A DNA stretch of 64,000 nt from contig NZ_CP072852.1 of NCBI RefSeq assembly GCF_017948265.1, positions 682,001-746,000 on the forward strand, written 5' to 3'. The notes under the pieces are model-generated. The model did not search any database. It was not told the origin of the DNA and saw nothing but the letters and a program-made list of their open reading frames with translations. This document shows positions 1-10,046 of this stretch, in pieces; the stretch's first letter is position 1; each line of letters begins with the position of its first letter. The translations under genes were made by a program, and so were the position numbers. Source of the stretch: Rhodoferax sp. PAMC 29310 (GTDB taxonomy: Bacteria; Pseudomonadota; Gammaproteobacteria; Burkholderiales; Burkholderiaceae_C).

Positions 1-1104
1 GGCGAAAAGCTGCCGCTGACACAAGCCGACGTCAAGCGTGACGGCTGGGCGATTGAGTGCCGTATCAATGCCGAAGATCCGTTCCGCGGCTTTTTGCCGT
101 CCACTGGGCGTCTGGTGCGTTTTCAGCCGCCAACGGAGACCATGTTCTCCGCCGACACCAGCCAATGGCAGGGTGTGAGGGTGGACACCGGCGTGCAGGA
201 CGGTGGCGAGATTCCAATGTTTTACGACTCCATGATCGCCAAGCTGATCGTGCACGGCAAAGACCGTCTGGAGGCGATTGCCAAAATGCGCGAAGCGCTG
301 AACGGCTTTGTGATTCGCGGCATCAGCAGCAATATTCCGTTTCAGGCAGCTTTGCTGGCGCATCCCAAGTTTGTGGCGGGTGACTTCAATACCGGCTTCA
401 TTGCCGAAAATTACGCCAATGGCTTTCGGGCCGAAGACGTGCCGCACGACGATGCGGACCTGCTGATTGCCCTGTCGGCCTTTGTGAACCGCAAGTACCG
501 CAACCGTGCCTCCACCATCAGCGGCCAGATGGAAGGCCACGAGATTGAAGTGGGTGAGGACTTTGTGGTGGTGACATTTGGAGAGCAGGGCGTTAACCAC
601 CAAACCCCGGCTCGGGTCACTGAATTTGAAGGGAAAACGGGCTCCAGCCTAATCACCGTAGGCGAGAGACGCTACAAAATATGTAGCAATTACCGTTTGG
701 GAGAAGTCCGCATTGGCGGTACTTTCAACGGCAAACCATTCACGGCGCAGGTCGAGCGTGGTGGCTTGGCCGGCAAGAATCCGTTGACGATTCGTGTGTC
801 CCACAATGGCACGCAGGTGGACACCTTGGTCCTGTCGCCACGCGCCGCCGAGTTGCATGCGCTGATGCCTTACAAAGCACCGCCTGACATGAGTCGGTTT
901 GTGTTGTCGCCCATGCCAGGCCTGCTGGTCGAAGTTGCCGTGCAAGAGGGTCAAACCGTACAAGCCGGTGAACGCATCGCGGTCATTGAAGCCATGAAGA
1001 TGGAAAACGTACTGTTTGCCGCCGCCGATGGTGTGGTCGGCAAGGTGCTGGCTAAAAAGGGTGAAAGCTTGACAGTTGATCAACCCATTGTGGAGTTCGC
1101 ATGA
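1..1104 (+). CDS. Biotin-dependent acyl-CoA carboxylase alpha subunit, 3' part (probably propionyl-CoA carboxylase)
   Basis: The gene is open from the first base, so the 5' end is outside the window and about 367 codons are present. The visible part holds the C-terminal portion of the biotin carboxylase domain ([11 protein letters not shown] and the RFQPP loop), a linker/BT-like region, and a C-terminal biotinyl domain with the biotin-attachment motif EAMKMEN, whose Lys is biotinylated. The family uses ATP and bicarbonate to carboxylate biotin and passes CO2 to a beta subunit in the cytoplasm. The stop overlaps the start of the next gene as ATGA, and that neighbour resembles methylmalonyl-CoA epimerase. 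The pairing favours propionyl-CoA over acetyl-CoA or methylcrotonyl-CoA as substrate, but this is inference; the beta subunit is not in the window. Confidence 0.9.
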   Translation, partial: GEKLPLTQADVKRDGWAIECRINAEDPFRGFLPSTGRLVRFQPPTETMFSADTSQWQGVRVDTGVQDGGEIPMFYDSMIAKLIVHGKDRLEAIAKMREALNGFVIRGISSNIPFQAALLAHPKFVAGDFNTGFIAENYANGFRAEDVPHDDADLLIALSAFVNRKYRNRASTISGQMEGHEIEVGEDFVVVTFGEQGVNHQTPARVTEFEGKTGSSLITVGERRYKICSNYRLGEVRIGGTFNGKPFTAQVERGGLAGKNPLTIRVSHNGTQVDTLVLSPRAAELHALMPYKAPPDMSRFVLSPMPGLLVEVAVQEGQTVQAGERIAVIEAMKMENVLFAAADGVVGKVLAKKGESLTVDQPIVEFA

Positions 1105-1595
1105 CCCAGACACGCCCCTTCAAAGTGCTGGGTATTCAGCAAATTGCCATCGGTGGGCCTGACAAGGCCAAGCTGCAAACCCTGTGGGTCGACATGCTGG
1201 GCTTGGAGGTGACGGGCACTTTCCGTAGCGAGCGTGAAAACGTGGATGAAGACATCTGCGCCATCGGCGTTGGCCCTTTCAGGGTGGAGGTCGATTTGAT
1301 GCAGCCCATTGACCCCGAAAAGAAACCGGCGGTGCACACCACACCACTCAACCATGTAGGTCTGTGGATTGATGATTTGCCGGTTGCGGTGGAGTGGCTG
1401 ACGGCCAAGGGCGTGAGATTTGCGCCGGGCGGCATCCGCAAAGGCGCTGCTGGGTTTGATATTTGCTTCTTGCATCCCAAATCCAATGATGAATTCCCGG
1501 TCAGCGGCGAAGGCGTATTGATTGAGTTGGTGCAGGCACCGCTCGAAGTGGTCAGTGCCATTTCCCGACTCGCGACAGGGTATTCCTCAATCTAA
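1101..1595 (+). CDS. VOC-family protein, methylmalonyl-CoA epimerase-like
   Basis: A 164-aa protein with two beta-alpha-beta-beta-beta modules typical of the vicinal oxygen chelate fold. It starts 4 bp inside the carboxylase gene (ATGA), so the two are translationally coupled. Methylmalonyl-CoA epimerase would act directly after propionyl-CoA carboxylase, which fits the context. Of the usual metal ligands, His85 (NHVGLW) and Glu142 (LIELVQ) are visible. The first-strand position that is normally His (DHIGIAV-like) reads Gln (IQQIAIG, about residue 14). The metal site is therefore not fully canonical, and the protein could be a related VOC enzyme. The length is slightly above the 130-150 aa usual for the epimerase. 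Confidence 0.7.
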   Translation: MTQTRPFKVLGIQQIAIGGPDKAKLQTLWVDMLGLEVTGTFRSERENVDEDICAIGVGPFRVEVDLMQPIDPEKKPAVHTTPLNHVGLWIDDLPVAVEWLTAKGVRFAPGGIRKGAAGFDICFLHPKSNDEFPVSGEGVLIELVQAPLEVVSAISRLATGYSSI

Positions 1596-1695
1596 AAGTA
1601 GGCCGGATTCCAGCGTGGAGGCATAGAATGCTTCGAATGAGTGCAGGGTGCCTCCCTCGCACGGTTTGCTCAATAAATACAAGTGAGACTGGCGA

Positions 1696-3219
1696 ATGAT
1701 TCTCAGGAAACTGACCTCCCCTGGTGTTTGGTTGATGCGCAAAATGCGCCTGTCCGGGAAGGTACTGCTCCTCGCTGTGGTGCTGTTCTCTCCACTGATC
1801 TTGGCCCTGATTCAATCGACGACACCGAGCCCCGCATCCGACACGGGACTGCTGGCTTTGGTAAGCGGGATTTTTCTGGTGCTTGGAGGGTATTTGTTGC
1901 TGGCATTTCACAGTAGCATCACCCAAGATTTGCAGGATGTCACCCATGCCATGAGCAAACTGGTTCAGGGCGATTTGCGTCTCAGTCCCGTTCGCGCCGG
2001 AGGCGACGAATTCGCCAATTTGGGCAGCGCAACAACGAAGATCGGCGCCACCGTGTCGTCCATGGTGGCCAATGTACGAAGCAATGCCGCTTTTGTGGCT
2101 CATTCCGGTCAGAGCTTGGCGGCGGGCAACCGCGCGTTGTCGGAGCGCACCGAACAGCAAGCAGCAAATCTTGAGCAAACAGCGGCCAGCGTGCAAGAGT
2201 TGTCCAGCACCGTTCAAGAAACGGCGCAAACCGTGCTACAGGTCAATCAGCGCGCGGGCAATGTGCGTGATGTGGCGGACCGCGGCGTTGCCATCATGGC
2301 TGAGGCGATCGCCTCGGTTGAGGCCATTCAAAGCAGTGCCCGGCGCATGGACGAAATCGTCAGTGTGATCGACGGCTTGGCCTTTCAGACCAATATTCTC
2401 GCGCTCAATGCCGCAGTCGAGGCCGCGCGGGCGGGGGAGTCTGGCCGGGGATTTGCAGTGGTTGCCAGCGAAGTTCGCTCTCTTGCGCAGCGCTCCGCAG
2501 CCTCAGCCAAGGAGATTCGTGAACTGATCAGTGCATCCTCTGAGCAAGTGTCCGTCAGCGTCAGCAAGATTCAAACAGCCGGTGACAGCATGACACAAAT
2601 CGTGTCGGGGATTCATGATGTAGCGAGCAATATGTCGCTCATTTCGACTTCAAGTGCTGAACAAAGCACCGGCTTGACCGAGATCACCTCGGCCATCCGC
2701 CAACTCGACGAGATCACTCAGCGAAACGCCCAGATGGTGGATCACGCGGTCACCCAGTCCCGAAACCTTGAGGGGCGCGCCTCCACACTTGTTGAGGCCT
2801 TTGCCCTGTTTAAGCTGCAGCAAGGCTCAGCGGACGAAGCGATTGAACTGGTGGAGCGGGCCGCAGCGCGCCGGCGGCGCAGCGGGTCTCGCGAGTCATT
2901 TTTGCGGGACATCACGACTCCAAGCCAAGGCTTTCATGACCGCGACATGTATGTGTTTGTGCTGGATTCCAACGGCACATACCTCGCCTTTGGCGGCAAT
3001 CAATCCAAGGTCGGCACCCGGGTTCAGGACATTGCAGGCATTGATGGTCAGGGCTTGGTCAACGACATCATCAGCCAAGCTCAAATGGAGCCCGGCTGGG
3101 TTGAATATGACATCACCAACCCCCTCACGGGCCGTGTGCAGACCAAAATGTCGTTTGTTCAGCAGGTTGACGATTGGTATTTGGGCTGCGGCGTCTACAA
3201 AAATCTGGTGCAGAGCTAA
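1696..3219 (+). CDS. Methyl-accepting chemotaxis protein with a C-terminal Cache-like domain
   Basis: 507 aa. Two hydrophobic segments (about residues 23-39 and 51-71) are separated by only about 12 residues, so there is almost no periplasmic sensor. A HAMP-like linker follows (72-125), then a long coiled-coil signalling domain with the highly conserved hairpin tip ([20 protein letters not shown], near 230-250) that contacts CheA/CheW. After the signalling helices, from about residue 410, comes a single-Cache-like module ([20 protein letters not shown] to [11 protein letters not shown]). A Cache domain placed C-terminal would be cytoplasmic, an inverted layout compared with textbook receptors. 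The start chosen is the ATG at 1696; a second ATG at 1735 still precedes TM1. The gene stands alone and is convergent with rsxB. Confidence 0.9.
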   Translation: MILRKLTSPGVWLMRKMRLSGKVLLLAVVLFSPLILALIQSTTPSPASDTGLLALVSGIFLVLGGYLLLAFHSSITQDLQDVTHAMSKLVQGDLRLSPVRAGGDEFANLGSATTKIGATVSSMVANVRSNAAFVAHSGQSLAAGNRALSERTEQQAANLEQTAASVQELSSTVQETAQTVLQVNQRAGNVRDVADRGVAIMAEAIASVEAIQSSARRMDEIVSVIDGLAFQTNILALNAAVEAARAGESGRGFAVVASEVRSLAQRSAASAKEIRELISASSEQVSVSVSKIQTAGDSMTQIVSGIHDVASNMSLISTSSAEQSTGLTEITSAIRQLDEITQRNAQMVDHAVTQSRNLEGRASTLVEAFALFKLQQGSADEAIELVERAAARRRRSGSRESFLRDITTPSQGFHDRDMYVFVLDSNGTYLAFGGNQSKVGTRVQDIAGIDGQGLVNDIISQAQMEPGWVEYDITNPLTGRVQTKMSFVQQVDDWYLGCGVYKNLVQS

Positions 3220-3242
3220 GCCTGATTGCGTCAGGATCGCAG

Positions 3243-3908
3243 TCAGGAAGGCCCTGGCGTTGTTCGCTTCGCCCGAGCGCGGGCCAGGGCTGCTTCAATC
3301 ACCGAGCGTTTTTTATCCAAAATTGCCGGGTCTGTGTGTTGAGAGTGTGCAGCGAGGTCAGGCAGTTTAAGCCGAGCTTTTTCCTCTCGTCTGTTCGCCG
3401 CTTCTTCGTTGTCCCTATTGCGGCGGAAGCTATAAAACTCGTAGCGAGTTTTGGCGTTGTTGGCCAGCGGTTGCGACCAAGCATCCCAGCCCGTCGATTG
3501 TCCAGAGACATTTTCCAGTTTGATGCAATCCACTGGGCAGACCGGTAAACACAGTTCACAGCCGGTGCAATGCGCCTCGATGACGGCATGCATTTGTTTG
3601 TTGCTGCCCAGTATGGCGTCTGTTGGGCAGGCGCCAATGCACAAGGTGCATCCAATGCACCAGTCTTCATCAATGAAGACCACCGAACGGGGGCCTTCAA
3701 CCCCGTGGACAGGGTTAAGTGGTACGACGGGTTGCCCGGTGAGATCGGCCAACAAGGCAACGCCTTGTTGGCCGCCCGGAGGGCACTGGTTAATCGGGGC
3801 TGCTGCCTGGGCAATAGCCTGGGCATAGCTCGAGCAATCGGGGTAGCCGCAGCGCGTGCACTGGGTTTGAGGTAACACCGCCAGAATACGGGCCGCGAGC
3901 GACTCCAT
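3243..3908 (-). CDS. rsxB: RnfB/RsxB-type ferredoxin, electron transport complex subunit B
   Basis: 221 aa. The N-terminal Fe-S domain has Cys17, Cys20, Cys25 and Cys42 (QCTRCGYPDC...NQCPPGG). Two ferredoxin-type [4Fe-4S] motifs follow (CIGCTLCIGACP and CTGCELCLPVCP), then a charged, Lys/Arg-rich tail of about 80 residues. It lacks the N-terminal membrane anchor of E. coli RsxB and no other rnf/rsx gene is adjacent, so it may act as a soluble electron carrier instead of part of an Rnf pump. Its start codon overlaps the phaZ stop by one base (TAATG), implying co-transcription and coupled translation. Confidence 0.85.
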   Translation of the reverse strand: MESLAARILAVLPQTQCTRCGYPDCSSYAQAIAQAAAPINQCPPGGQQGVALLADLTGQPVVPLNPVHGVEGPRSVVFIDEDWCIGCTLCIGACPTDAILGSNKQMHAVIEAHCTGCELCLPVCPVDCIKLENVSGQSTGWDAWSQPLANNAKTRYEFYSFRRNRDNEEAANRREEKARLKLPDLAAHSQHTDPAILDKKRSVIEAALARARAKRTTPGPS

Positions 3909-5281
3909 TACTTCTTGCGAGTGACCTTCTTCACAGCAGCAGGCGCACGCGGTTTTGCAGCAGCAGCCGTCGTGGCTTTCACTGGATTGGACACAACCTT
4001 TGCGGCCGATGACTCTGCATAGTGGTGCGAGGCAATGAAGGCTTGCAACTCGGGGTACACCACCTCGCGCCAGCGGCGACCAGCGAAGATGCCGTAATGG
4101 CCTGCACCTTCAACAATCAGGTGTTTTTGCTCTGAATCTACAACGCCACCGCAGATTTTGTGCAATGCCTCGGTTTGACCCAAACCGGAAATGTCATCCA
4201 ATTCACCTTCGACGGAGAACAAGGCTGTGGTCTTGATGTCCTCTGGACGAACGCGTTCGATTTTGCCGTCCACTCCTTTGATGTCCCAATCGCCATTGAC
4301 CAGATTAAATTCCTGAAACACAACTTTGATGGTTTCAAGGTAGTAGTACGCATCCATGTCCAGTACGGCGTTGTAGTCGTCGTAAAACTTGCGGTGGGCT
4401 TCCGTGCTTTCGTCGTCACCTTTGATCAGGTCTTTGAAATAATCGTAATGGCTTTTCGCATGGTTGCGGGGATTCATGGCCACAAACCCGGTGTGCTGCA
4501 GAAAACCAGGGTAGACGCGGCGACCGGCACCGGCGAAATTCGATGGTACCCGATAGATCACATTGTTCTCAAACCACTCAATACCTTTGGTGGTTGCCAA
4601 ATTGTTGACGGATGTGGGTGATTTGCGGGCGTCCAGCGGGCCACCCATCATGGTCATGGTGGTGGGCGTGACCTCACCCCGGCTGGCCATCAAAGAGACG
4701 GCCGCCAAAACGGGCACAGTGGGCTGGCACACGCTGAGAACGTGGCAGTTGCCGTAAATACCTTGCAGGTGACGAATGAACTCCTGCACATAATTCACAT
4801 AGTCATCCAGGTGAAACTCGCCTTCGGACAACGGAACCAGTCGTGCGTTTTTCCAGTCAGTGATGTAGACTTTGTGGTCTTTCAGCATGGACTTAACCGT
4901 GTCACGCAGCAAAGTGGCGTAATGGCCGGAAAGGGGCGCCACGATCAAAACAGCGGGTTGACCCTTTAGCTTTTCCAGCGTTTGGGTGTCGTCCGTGAAA
5001 CGTTTGAACCGGCGAAGCTCACAAAAAGGTTTGTCGATTTCGACCCGCTCGTGGATGGCGACTTCCACATCGCCGGCCAATACAGTGCGCAGCCCAAATT
5101 CTGGCTTCTCGTAGTCTTTACCCAGGCGGTGCATGAGGTCGTAACCCGCTGATATCCTCTGGGCGAAAGGGCTTTGCCCCATTGCTGTTTGAGGATTGCG
5201 GAAAAGTTTGGCCGCCGACTGGGCCATATCTGTGAACGGCTCCATCAGGGAACGTTGGGTTTCGTAGAGTTGGTAGAGCAC
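3908..5281 (-). CDS. phaZ: Intracellular polyhydroxyalkanoate (PHB) depolymerase
   Basis: 457 aa, alpha/beta hydrolase. It mobilises stored poly-3-hydroxybutyrate granules in the cytoplasm. The nucleophile elbow reads SVCQPT with Cys185 in place of the lipase-box Ser, the hallmark of the PhaZa1 class of intracellular depolymerases. The C-terminal GAGHYGIFAGRRW segment supplies the catalytic His. The last 35 residues are an Ala/Lys/Pro-rich tail (AAAKPRAPAAVKKVTRKK) that could bind granules or nucleic acid. The ATG at 5279-5281 is preceded by a promoter region holding a TGC-rich palindrome shared with the phasin gene 51 kb away. rsxB follows with a one-base overlap. Confidence 0.93.
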   Translation of the reverse strand: MLYQLYETQRSLMEPFTDMAQSAAKLFRNPQTAMGQSPFAQRISAGYDLMHRLGKDYEKPEFGLRTVLAGDVEVAIHERVEIDKPFCELRRFKRFTDDTQTLEKLKGQPAVLIVAPLSGHYATLLRDTVKSMLKDHKVYITDWKNARLVPLSEGEFHLDDYVNYVQEFIRHLQGIYGNCHVLSVCQPTVPVLAAVSLMASRGEVTPTTMTMMGGPLDARKSPTSVNNLATTKGIEWFENNVIYRVPSNFAGAGRRVYPGFLQHTGFVAMNPRNHAKSHYDYFKDLIKGDDESTEAHRKFYDDYNAVLDMDAYYYLETIKVVFQEFNLVNGDWDIKGVDGKIERVRPEDIKTTALFSVEGELDDISGLGQTEALHKICGGVVDSEQKHLIVEGAGHYGIFAGRRWREVVYPELQAFIASHHYAESSAAKVVSNPVKATTAAAAKPRAPAAVKKVTRKK

Positions 5282-5302
5282 GATAGGTTCACTTTCAGAA
5301 AA

Positions 5303-5314
5303 TGTTGCAGTGCA
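5303..5314 (-). promoter_or_regulatory. Candidate PhaR operator in the phaZ promoter
   Basis: Reading the minus strand, TGCACTGCAACA lies 22-33 bp upstream of the phaZ start. A possible -10 (TATATT, plus-strand 5314-5319) abuts its upstream edge, so the site would cover the transcription start. The same 12-mer occurs in the phasin promoter at 56123-56134, and a one-base variant at 56067-56078. PhaR is the known PHB-responsive repressor that binds TGC-rich sites at phasin promoters. Assignment to PhaR is inference; no phaR gene is in the window. The rest of 5282-5504 shows no gene. Confidence 0.55.
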
Positions 5315-5504
5315 ATATAACAGTTTAGAGGCAACTTTGTGTCAGAAGATTGCGCCGAGGACTCAGCTTGCTGTCAGGTTTCGAGATTAACTATTCGTGG
5401 CCATGAATCCAATTGCTTGAAAAATTTAGCTGATTCGGCAAAGCACTGCGAGCTCACATTATTGCAAACGGAGTAGTTATTGCGTGAATCGGTCTTGATG
5501 TTGC

Positions 5505-6341
5505 TCAATGCGAACTGCGCTTTTGTTGTCGTGCCGCCAATATTGACGCGAGGTGACTGAGCGCCCGATAGGCGTCGCCACTCGGTTCGTCCCAATGTGA
5601 GACTGCCTCTCCTTGTCGCTGAACCAAGGCAAGGTCGCCTCGGGCAGCCGGCCCCGTCAGTGCGCCTGCGGGCCCCAGAGAAAGGATGTTCGCAACAGCG
5701 TTGTGCAGTAGTTTTTCTCTGACCTGCAGGGCGATGGCGTCGGGCATGCCGCTGTCTAGCCACAATTGATCAGCGGTGGCTTGCAAGACCGGTAAAAAAT
5801 TGGTCGCAAACACGGCGGCTGCGTGATACAGCAACTTGTTTTTAGCCAGCAGGGGGAAGCAATGCCCCTTGATTTGCTGAAAGGCCTCCGATAACACCCC
5901 CAATGCCTGGGGATCGCCTTCCAAAGCGCAGGGCGTGTCCACAAATTGAATCATTGCGTCTTTAGCGTTGGCGAAACTTAGCAGGCAGTGGGCGCTGGCC
6001 ACTTTCCAGCCCTGCTGTTTCAGGCCGGCTAACTCCTCAGACGAAAGTGCGCCACTACAGTGAAACGCAAGGCTCGCAGGATGTGCCGGAGTCACTTGGC
6101 TCAAAGCTATTGCAACGCCTGATATCTCTCGATCCGGCACCGCCAACATCCAGAGGTCGGCGGGGCGCATATCCGCAAGTGAACCAGTGGCCCGACCCGC
6201 GCCGATAAAGTCAACTGCATGTTGAGCCGACGCAAGCCCGCGCGTCAGCACATCTTGAACCTCAAACGTGCCTTGGTCTTGCCACAAACGCGCCAGCGTT
6301 GAACCAACCCGACCGCTACCGATGAGGTTGATTTTTTTCAT
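5505..6341 (-). CDS. Rossmann-fold protein with DUF2520 domain
   Basis: 278 aa. The N-terminus is an NAD(P)-binding Rossmann motif (INLIGSGRVGSTLARLW, residues 4-20). The C-terminal half is an all-helical domain of the DUF2520 type, including the HCSGALSSEEL segment around residue 94 typical of this family. Such proteins resemble NADP-dependent oxidoreductases (ketopantoate or F420-type reductase fold) but have no established substrate. It lies 93 bp downstream of the aminotransferase gene on the same strand and could be co-transcribed with it. The physiological role is not known to me. Confidence 0.8.
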   Translation of the reverse strand: MKKINLIGSGRVGSTLARLWQDQGTFEVQDVLTRGLASAQHAVDFIGAGRATGSLADMRPADLWMLAVPDREISGVAIALSQVTPAHPASLAFHCSGALSSEELAGLKQQGWKVASAHCLLSFANAKDAMIQFVDTPCALEGDPQALGVLSEAFQQIKGHCFPLLAKNKLLYHAAAVFATNFLPVLQATADQLWLDSGMPDAIALQVREKLLHNAVANILSLGPAGALTGPAARGDLALVQRQGEAVSHWDEPSGDAYRALSHLASILAARQQKRSSH

Positions 6342-6434
6342 ACGTGTGAGAATTAATGGTGCTATTGATGATGCAGCGCCTTACGCTTGCTGCAAGCGCG
6401 TATGGGGTCTATTTCATCATCGGAAAATCGTAAA

Positions 6435-7631
6435 CTAGATGACTTTGGCAATGGCGGCGCAAACATAGTCAATGTTCTTGCTGTTGAGTGCGGCCACGCA
6501 CATGCGGCCAGTGTCAGTTCCATACACTCCAAACTCAGAGCGCAGGCGAACCATTTGGTCTTTGGAGAGACCGGAGTAGCTGAACATGCCAATCTGGGTG
6601 GTGATGAAGCTCATGTCCTGTTGAACACCGGCAGCCTTGAGTCCGTCCACCAGCTTTTGGCGCATGGCTTTGATGCGAACGCGCATCTCGCCCAACTCTT
6701 TTTCCCACAGGGCGCGCAGTTCTGGGTTGCCCAAAACGGCAGCCACAATGGCGCCGCCGTGAATCGGTGGGTTGGAGTAGTTGGTCCGGATCGCAATCTT
6801 CAACTGGCTCAAAACGCGTCCTGCCTCTTCCTTGCTGGCGCAAACCACCGACAACGCGCCAACACGCTCGCCATACAAGCTGAAGCTCTTGCTGAACGAG
6901 GTGGAGACAAAAAAGTCCAGTCCTGCGGCCACAAACTTGCCGATGACCGCGCCGTCTTCGGCAATGCCATGTCCAAACCCCTGGTAGGCCATGTCCAGAA
7001 AGGGCACAAGATTTTTGGCTGTGATCGCTGCAATCACCTGATCCCACTGGGCCGCTGTGATGTCATAGCCCGTTGGGTTATGACAGCAGGCATGCAGCAA
7101 GATGATGGTGCCGGGAGCCGCAGCGTTCAAATCGGCCAGCATGCCGTCAAAGTCAACGCCGCGTGTTTCGGCGTCGTAATAGCGGTAGCTGTCCACCGTG
7201 AAGCCGGCGTTGGTGAAGAGGGCGCGGTGGTTTTCCCAGCTTGGGTCCGAGATCAGAACGGTTGCATCGGGGTTGAGCTTCTTCAAAAAATCCGCGCCAA
7301 CTTTCAAACCGCCAGTGCCACCGATGCCTTGAACTGTGGCAACACGGCCCGTGGTGACGGGTTCACTCTCAGCGCCAAACACCAGCGATTTAACAGCGGC
7401 GTCGTATGCGGCGATGCCGTCAATGGGCAAGTAACCACGCGCGGTTGGCTTTTCCATCATGGTTTTCTCGGCGGCCTGGACGCATTGCAGCAACGGAAGT
7501 TTGCCGCTGTCATCGAAATAAACGCCTACGCCAAGGTTGACTTTGGCTGGGTTGGTGTCCGCATTGAACTGTTCATTCAAGCCCAAAATTGGGTCGCGAG
7601 GGGCCATTTCGACGGCAGAAAAAAGTGACAT
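6435..7631 (-). CDS. tyrB: Aromatic-amino-acid / aspartate aminotransferase (class I, PLP-dependent)
   Basis: 398 aa, the usual length of TyrB/AspC enzymes. It transfers amino groups between tyrosine, phenylalanine or aspartate and 2-oxoglutarate in the cytoplasm. Visible signatures are [10 protein letters not shown] near the N-terminus, [11 protein letters not shown] (PLP-contacting Asn), and the PLP Schiff-base Lys in the [14 protein letters not shown] segment; a C-terminal Arg that binds the substrate carboxylate is expected near [12 protein letters not shown]. The start at 7629-7631 is preceded by AGGA. It is divergent from uvrB, with about 100 bp holding both promoters. AspC activity cannot be separated from TyrB by sequence reading. 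Confidence 0.88.
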   Translation of the reverse strand: MSLFSAVEMAPRDPILGLNEQFNADTNPAKVNLGVGVYFDDSGKLPLLQCVQAAEKTMMEKPTARGYLPIDGIAAYDAAVKSLVFGAESEPVTTGRVATVQGIGGTGGLKVGADFLKKLNPDATVLISDPSWENHRALFTNAGFTVDSYRYYDAETRGVDFDGMLADLNAAAPGTIILLHACCHNPTGYDITAAQWDQVIAAITAKNLVPFLDMAYQGFGHGIAEDGAVIGKFVAAGLDFFVSTSFSKSFSLYGERVGALSVVCASKEEAGRVLSQLKIAIRTNYSNPPIHGGAIVAAVLGNPELRALWEKELGEMRVRIKAMRQKLVDGLKAAGVQQDMSFITTQIGMFSYSGLSKDQMVRLRSEFGVYGTDTGRMCVAALNSKNIDYVCAAIAKVI

Positions 7632-7734
7632 GAGAGAGTCCTGTGAAAAGAAGTCAGAGAGAAACGAGAATAGGGGGCTGGGTCTAGATGCGGAATATTT
7701 TAGTAGCTTCGACCCGGGTTTAAATCGTCAGGTT

Positions 7735-9849
7735 ATGCCAATGCTCACTGAAAACATGCCAATTCCGGCGCCGGCTGATGATGCGCCGCCAACACCCGAG
7801 GGCACGTTCGTGCACTTTGCGGATTCTCCGTTTGAGCTATTTCAGCCCTATCCTCCAGCGGGAGATCAGCCTGAAGCCATCGAGCAGCTGGTTGACGGGA
7901 TCAATGACGGAGAGGTGTTTCAGACGTTATTGGGCGTCACGGGGTCCGGCAAGACCTTCACCATGGCCAATGTGATTGCCCGCTTGGGGCGGCCCGCGAT
8001 CGTTTTCGCCCCCAACAAAACCTTGGCCGCGCAGTTGTACAGCGAGTTTCGTGAGTTTTTCCCAAAGAACGCGGTGGAATACTTTGTCAGCTACTACGAC
8101 TACTACCAACCTGAAGCCTATGTGCCGCAGCGCGATTTGTTCATCGAAAAGGATTCGGCGATCAATGAGCACATCGAGCAGATGCGCTTGAGTTGCACCA
8201 AAAGTTTGTTGGAGCGGCGGGATGTTGTTATCGTCGCCACCGTGTCGGCGATCTACGGTATTGGTCAGCCAGAGGCCTATCACCAGATGGTGATGACTTT
8301 GCGGGCAGGTGACAAAATGGGTCAGAGGGACATGATTGCCCAGCTGGTTCGAATGCAATATCAGCGCAATGACATTGACTTCTCGCGAGGCGCGTTCCGT
8401 GTTCGGGGCGACACGATTGACGTGTTTCCGGCTGAACACAGTGAAATGGCGGTCCGAATCGAGCTGTTTGATGACGAAATTGAGTCCCTGCAGCTCTTTG
8501 ACCCCCTGACGGGGCGCATTCGCCAGAAGATTCCCCGGTTTACGGTCTACCCCAGCAGTCATTACGTAACGCCCCGTGCGCAGGTGTTGGCGGCTGTGGA
8601 GACCATCAAGGTGGAGCTCTCGGATCGGGTCAAGGAGTTTGTCAGCCAGGGAAAGCTCGTTGAGGCCCAGCGCCTGGAGCAGCGCACCCGGTTTGACCTT
8701 GAAATGCTCAGCGAGGTAGGGCACTGCAAAGGCATTGAGAATTATTCGCGCCATCTCAGTGGCGCTCCGCCGGGTGCGCCACCCGCCACATTGACGGACT
8801 ATTTGCCCAACGATGCCCTGATGTTTCTGGACGAGAGCCATGTGCTGATTGGGCAGTTTGGCGGCATGTACAACGGCGACCGCTCCCGAAAGACGACCTT
8901 GGTGGAGTATGGATTTCGTCTGCCCAGCGCACTGGACAACCGCCCGCTGAAGTTCGAAGAGTTTGAAACCAAGATGCGCCAGGCCGTTTTTGTGTCCGCC
9001 ACGCCAGCCCAATGGGAAAAAGACCATACGGGCAAGGTCGTTGAGCAGTTGGTACGCCCCACTGGTTTGGTCGACCCGCAGGTGGAAGTGCGACCAGCCA
9101 CCAGCCAAGTTGACGATGTACTGCAAGAAATTCGAATTCGGGTTGAAAAGAGCGAGCGCGTTCTCATCACGACGCTGACCAAGCGGATGGCCGAGCAGTT
9201 GACCGACTACCTGAGCGACAACGGCGTGAAGGTTCGTTACCTCCACAGCGACATCGATACGGTCGAGCGCGTTGAGATTTTGCGGGACCTGCGTTTGGGC
9301 ACCTTTGATGTTTTGGTTGGAATCAATTTGCTCCGAGAAGGACTGGATATTCCAGAGGTTTCCCTCGTGGCAATTTTGGACGCCGATAAAGAGGGGTTTT
9401 TGCGGTCAGAGCGATCTTTAATCCAAACCATCGGTCGGGCAGCCCGCAATATGCATGGCCGCGCCATTTTGTACGCCGATAAAATCACGGACTCAATGCA
9501 GAGAGCCATTGGCGAGACTGAGCGGCGTCGACTCAAGCAGTTAGCGCACAACGAGTCCCATGGCATCACGCCTCGCAGCATCGTTAAACAGGTCAGGGAC
9601 TTGATTGACGGTGTTTACAGCGAGAAAGCCGGAAAAGAAGCCGAAAAGCTGGAGCGCGATGCACTGCAGAGAGCCCAGGTGGAAGACATGAGCGAGAAAG
9701 ATATTTCCCGCGAGATCAAACGCTTGGAGAAGTTGATGCTGGAGCACGCCCGCAACCTTGAGTTTGAAAAAGCGGCACGGGTGCGGGATCAACTGGGCAT
9801 TTTGAAGACGCAAGCCTTTGGCGCCTCGGGTAGTAATTTCCAGCCATAA
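7735..9849 (+). CDS. uvrB: UvrABC excision nuclease subunit B
   Basis: About 704 aa. It is the damage-verification helicase of nucleotide excision repair, loading onto DNA with UvrA and recruiting UvrC. It has Walker A GVTGSGKT, the flexible hairpin region with [13 protein letters not shown], helicase motif DESH, ATPARWE-like SATPAQWE, motif [11 protein letters not shown], and the C-terminal UVR domain ([20 protein letters not shown]) that binds UvrC. The frame is open further upstream to 7537, but family length and similarity favour ATG 7735 or ATG 7741; AGG at 7730-7732 is better spaced for 7741. I see no convincing LexA box in the 100-bp divergent region. Confidence 0.95.
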   Translation: MPMLTENMPIPAPADDAPPTPEGTFVHFADSPFELFQPYPPAGDQPEAIEQLVDGINDGEVFQTLLGVTGSGKTFTMANVIARLGRPAIVFAPNKTLAAQLYSEFREFFPKNAVEYFVSYYDYYQPEAYVPQRDLFIEKDSAINEHIEQMRLSCTKSLLERRDVVIVATVSAIYGIGQPEAYHQMVMTLRAGDKMGQRDMIAQLVRMQYQRNDIDFSRGAFRVRGDTIDVFPAEHSEMAVRIELFDDEIESLQLFDPLTGRIRQKIPRFTVYPSSHYVTPRAQVLAAVETIKVELSDRVKEFVSQGKLVEAQRLEQRTRFDLEMLSEVGHCKGIENYSRHLSGAPPGAPPATLTDYLPNDALMFLDESHVLIGQFGGMYNGDRSRKTTLVEYGFRLPSALDNRPLKFEEFETKMRQAVFVSATPAQWEKDHTGKVVEQLVRPTGLVDPQVEVRPATSQVDDVLQEIRIRVEKSERVLITTLTKRMAEQLTDYLSDNGVKVRYLHSDIDTVERVEILRDLRLGTFDVLVGINLLREGLDIPEVSLVAILDADKEGFLRSERSLIQTIGRAARNMHGRAILYADKITDSMQRAIGETERRRLKQLAHNESHGITPRSIVKQVRDLIDGVYSEKAGKEAEKLERDALQRAQVEDMSEKDISREIKRLEKLMLEHARNLEFEKAARVRDQLGILKTQAFGASGSNFQP

Positions 9850-9896
9850 CCCTGATTTGGTTGGTAAAGGTCAGAAGGTGACTGGTGAGTCTAGGT

Positions 9897-9929
9897 ACCC
9901 GAGTAATTTGATCGGATTCTTGCTATAAT
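9897..9929 (+). promoter_or_regulatory. iscR promoter with IscR-type operator
   Basis: An extended -10 (TGC TATAAT, hexamer at 9924-9929) is preceded by ACCCGAGTAATTTGATCGGA at 9897-9916. This closely resembles, in inverted orientation, the type-1 IscR site of the E. coli iscR promoter, which contains the core TTTACTCGGG. [2Fe-2S]-IscR is known to repress its own operon at such sites. A small inverted repeat (AAACCCG at 9935-9941, CGGGTTT at 9949-9955) follows in the leader. Recognition is by eye. Confidence 0.6.
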
Positions 9930-10046
9930 TAGCCAAACCCGTCTAAAGCGGGTTTATGCAAGTCCAGTGGCGCAACTAAACAGAGGCAATGTTACGCGCA
10001 GACCGGATGGTGTTGCAGTTGATCAACCAATTCCAAGGAGTTTGCC

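Noticed and set aside
6387..7628. A 413-codon open frame on the plus strand antisense to the aminotransferase gene
   Set aside because: The opposite strand encodes a full-length, motif-complete aminotransferase; the antisense frame has no recognisable domain and is a by-product of codon bias.
7632..7734. LexA box in the uvrB/tyrB divergent region
   Set aside because: CTGT at 7651 is followed by GTCAG, not a CTGT-N8-ACAG palindrome; not convincing.
7927..9246. A 439-codon minus-strand frame inside uvrB
   Set aside because: uvrB is intact and conserved over the same bases; the antisense translation is His/Gln/Val-rich without any motif.
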